A DNA stretch of 5,300 nt from Coriobacteriales bacterium (GTDB taxonomy: Bacteria > Actinomycetota > Coriobacteriia > Coriobacteriales > UBA8131), in contig JAIRQI010000066.1 of assembly GCA_031256575.1 (NCBI GenBank), positions 1 through 5,300 of the forward strand. The letters run 5' to 3'. Position numbers and translations under genes: made by a program. This document shows, in pieces, positions 3,670 through 5,300 of this stretch. A model generated the notes under the pieces. The model saw only the letters and a program-made list of their open reading frames with translations. It was not told the DNA's origin and did not search any database. Position 1 is the stretch's first letter. Each line of letters starts with the position of its first letter.

Positions 3670-5300
3670 ATGTCCGATAACACCCAACTGCACGACCAAG
3701 CTTCAGAAGAGACAGGAATGCCGAAAAAAAACAATCAGAAAGCACCAAAAACACTAGGCCCAAACGATGCCGGTGCTAGCGAGGTGCTACATCAACAGAA
3801 AACCGAGCCGGATGCGACTGAGCTTGAGGTGAATACACAGCAGAAGCTAGAGTCAAACAGTCAGGATCTGGAAGAAGCGGTATCGGTAGAAGTGATTGAT
3901 GGAGCAGCTCTGGGAGCGGACAACTTAGAGCAGAACTCATCTGAAACAGACCTCTCAGACGACCTCGAAACCGACGACCTTGAAACAGACCCCTCCGAAG
4001 CAGACCTCCCAGACCCTCCTGAAACAGATTCACCAGAAACAGACGAAACAGAGCTAGAAGCACCAGAAGTAGAATCGGCTGAATCTGACATTCTCGAAAC
4101 AGACACGCCAGACCAAGACACGACAGACCCAGACGCTCCCGCATCAGATGCTCTGGACCTTGACACGCTGGACGAGTCAACGAAACCTAGTGCGATGCGC
4201 TACGAAGATATCGAGATCGAGCATTTCGTGCCTGGCAAATATCAGCTTGAAGAAGATGAAGACCTAACTGCGGAGCAGCAACCAGCAGAATCAAGCGACG
4301 AGCAATTCTCCCCTCAAAATGAAAGCTTTGAAGACTCCGATTATTCATCGACTTATGGCTCGTCGACATCACCTGAAGTCACAGCTACTCTATTGCCCTA
4401 TAAACAGGGCGATTCGGAGAATTCAGACCTCCAGTCAGCAGTAGTCACCCCCTTGTTGGGTCAGCGCAACAAGAAACTCTGGACAAAAGACTCTGGTGAT
4501 GATGGCGCTGAGACAACAACACGCCGAAGCGGCAATGCGCTGCTCTGGATTGGTATGATTATGATCTTGATAGCCTTATTGATCGGAGGCTATCTGATTT
4601 TCAGGTACATAACGGCGGCATCCAGCTATAACAGGCTAGCAACGATTGCTGGGCTAGATACTGCGGCACTCGACGACCCCACATATACAGTCGAACCCAA
4701 GGACCTAAATATCGACTGGGAAACCTTGAAAGCCATTAACCCGGATATTGTGGCCTGGATATATATACCCGGAACCAACCTCAGCTATCCGGTAGTGCAT
4801 GGAGAAGATAATGAGTATTACCTGACCCATACCGCCGATGGTAGTTACAACACCTCGGGAGCTATCTTTCTAGATTATCAAAACACACCAGGCTACACGG
4901 ATCGTAGCAATTGGACCTACGGACACAATATGGTTGCTCAAACCATGTTTTACCCGATAACTAACTTCACTTCTGAGCAGTTTCTCGCTGAGCATTCCCG
5001 CATTTTAGTTTTTACCCCAGAGAAGACTTATGACCTGACTGTGATTGGAGCTATTCGTTGCAGTGGCACCACACCGATTCGCCGAACATCTTTTACAAGT
5101 GATGCTGATTTCAACAAGTATCTGACCACACTAGGTTCTTACCAGGTCAGCGGTAAGTATTCAGACATGATGGCTGCCAACAACGTCTTCTGTTTCTCAA
5201 CCTGTGACCGCCTAGACCGGACGGTGCGAATCATTGTCATTGCCACTGATAAAAATACTGGTGACATTGATGTTCCGCTGCCTGATAACGCTCCGACCAG
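3670..5300 (+). CDS. Class B-type sortase with long acidic N-terminal extension, 3' end missing
   Basis: Sortases cut a sorting motif in secreted proteins and join them to the cell wall or to each other. At least 543 residues are visible, open to the window edge. Residues 1-288 are polar, acidic and probably disordered, with ETD repeats (92-145). One TM helix follows (about 290-311), then a linker and the sortase domain (about 348 onward): INPDIVAWIYIPGT, SYPVVHGEDNEYYL, GAIFLDYQN, TYGHNM with the catalytic His419, MFYPITNF, FTPEKTYDL, FSTC with the catalytic Cys512, and Arg520 eight residues later. The triad is complete, and the layout and YGHNM fit class B best. Class B enzymes are usually about 230-260 residues with a very short cytoplasmic end, so the extension is odd. 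ATG 3670 is the first start after an in-frame TAA (3646-3648). Its SD is weak (GAGAG at 3655-3659 or GGTGG at 3661-3665), hinting at low or controlled translation. Confidence 0.92.
   Translation, partial: MSDNTQLHDQASEETGMPKKNNQKAPKTLGPNDAGASEVLHQQKTEPDATELEVNTQQKLESNSQDLEEAVSVEVIDGAALGADNLEQNSSETDLSDDLETDDLETDPSEADLPDPPETDSPETDETELEAPEVESAESDILETDTPDQDTTDPDAPASDALDLDTLDESTKPSAMRYEDIEIEHFVPGKYQLEEDEDLTAEQQPAESSDEQFSPQNESFEDSDYSSTYGSSTSPEVTATLLPYKQGDSENSDLQSAVVTPLLGQRNKKLWTKDSGDDGAETTTRRSGNALLWIGMIMILIALLIGGYLIFRYITAASSYNRLATIAGLDTAALDDPTYTVEPKDLNIDWETLKAINPDIVAWIYIPGTNLSYPVVHGEDNEYYLTHTADGSYNTSGAIFLDYQNTPGYTDRSNWTYGHNMVAQTMFYPITNFTSEQFLAEHSRILVFTPEKTYDLTVIGAIRCSGTTPIRRTSFTSDADFNKYLTTLGSYQVSGKYSDMMAANNVFCFSTCDRLDRTVRIIVIATDKNTGDIDVPLPDNAPT
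3943..4104 (+). repeat. Degenerate ETD-type acidic repeats in the sortase extension
   Basis: GAAAC(A/C)GAC/T, encoding Glu-Thr-Asp, recurs six times between residues 92 and 145, mixed with SEAD, PDPPE and similar acidic, Pro/Ser/Thr-rich units. Spacing is irregular (3-29 residues), so this is a low-complexity, probably disordered tract rather than a strict tandem array. Acidic sequence continues to about residue 170. Confidence 0.7.

Noticed and set aside
3776..4180. Long open frames on the minus strand opposite the sortase extension (also 3861-4166)
   Set aside because: They are antisense shadows of the acidic low-complexity coding region. The peptides are Ser/Arg/Leu-rich mirror compositions with no domain, and the + strand frame continues into a clear sortase.

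Overview
The window looks like chromosomal DNA of a Gram-positive bacterium. The main reason is a class B-type sortase at the right end, an enzyme that works on the outer face of a single membrane. The opening of the 302-residue protein (RNPLNQRY followed by TRKSASSAKP) resembles, from memory, a membrane protein common in Coriobacteriia (Actinomycetota). That placement is an inference and cannot be checked here. Every gene I can support with confidence reads on the + strand.

Left part (1-1914): the 3' three quarters of rsgA, a circularly permuted GTPase of 30S ribosome maturation, runs in from the left edge. Its last ~68 bases are followed by three decayed head-to-tail copies of themselves, which fill the whole gap to the next gene. 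That gene starts with TTG behind a strong Shine-Dalgarno. It encodes a SAICAR synthetase (PurC) fold protein of normal length, in which most of the family's catalytic signature residues appear to be replaced.

Middle (1915-2272): a 358-base gap. It contains a large nested palindrome with perfect 34-bp arms and an inner hairpin, probably a MITE-like element. A short minus-strand reading frame that looks like coding sequence overlaps its left arm. An extended -10 promoter leads into the next gene.

Right part (2273-5300): three genes for membrane proteins, each preceded by its own promoter-like or leader signals. They encode (1) a two-TM protein with a basic N-terminal half and an acidic tail of 13 tandem four-residue repeats, (2) a 92-residue single-TM protein with a basic Ala/Lys tail, and (3) a sortase whose catalytic domain is complete as far as seen, but which carries about 288 extra acidic, probably disordered and cytoplasmic residues before its TM anchor. 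The sortase gene runs off the right edge. The gaps between these genes hold a 9-bp palindrome across a promoter start and a pair of overlapping, mutually exclusive stems. The opposite charges of the predicted cytoplasmic tails suggest, as a hypothesis only, that the three proteins form a complex beneath a sortase site. This is the best candidate in the window for an undescribed system. No sortase substrate (LPXTG or NPQTN type) is seen.
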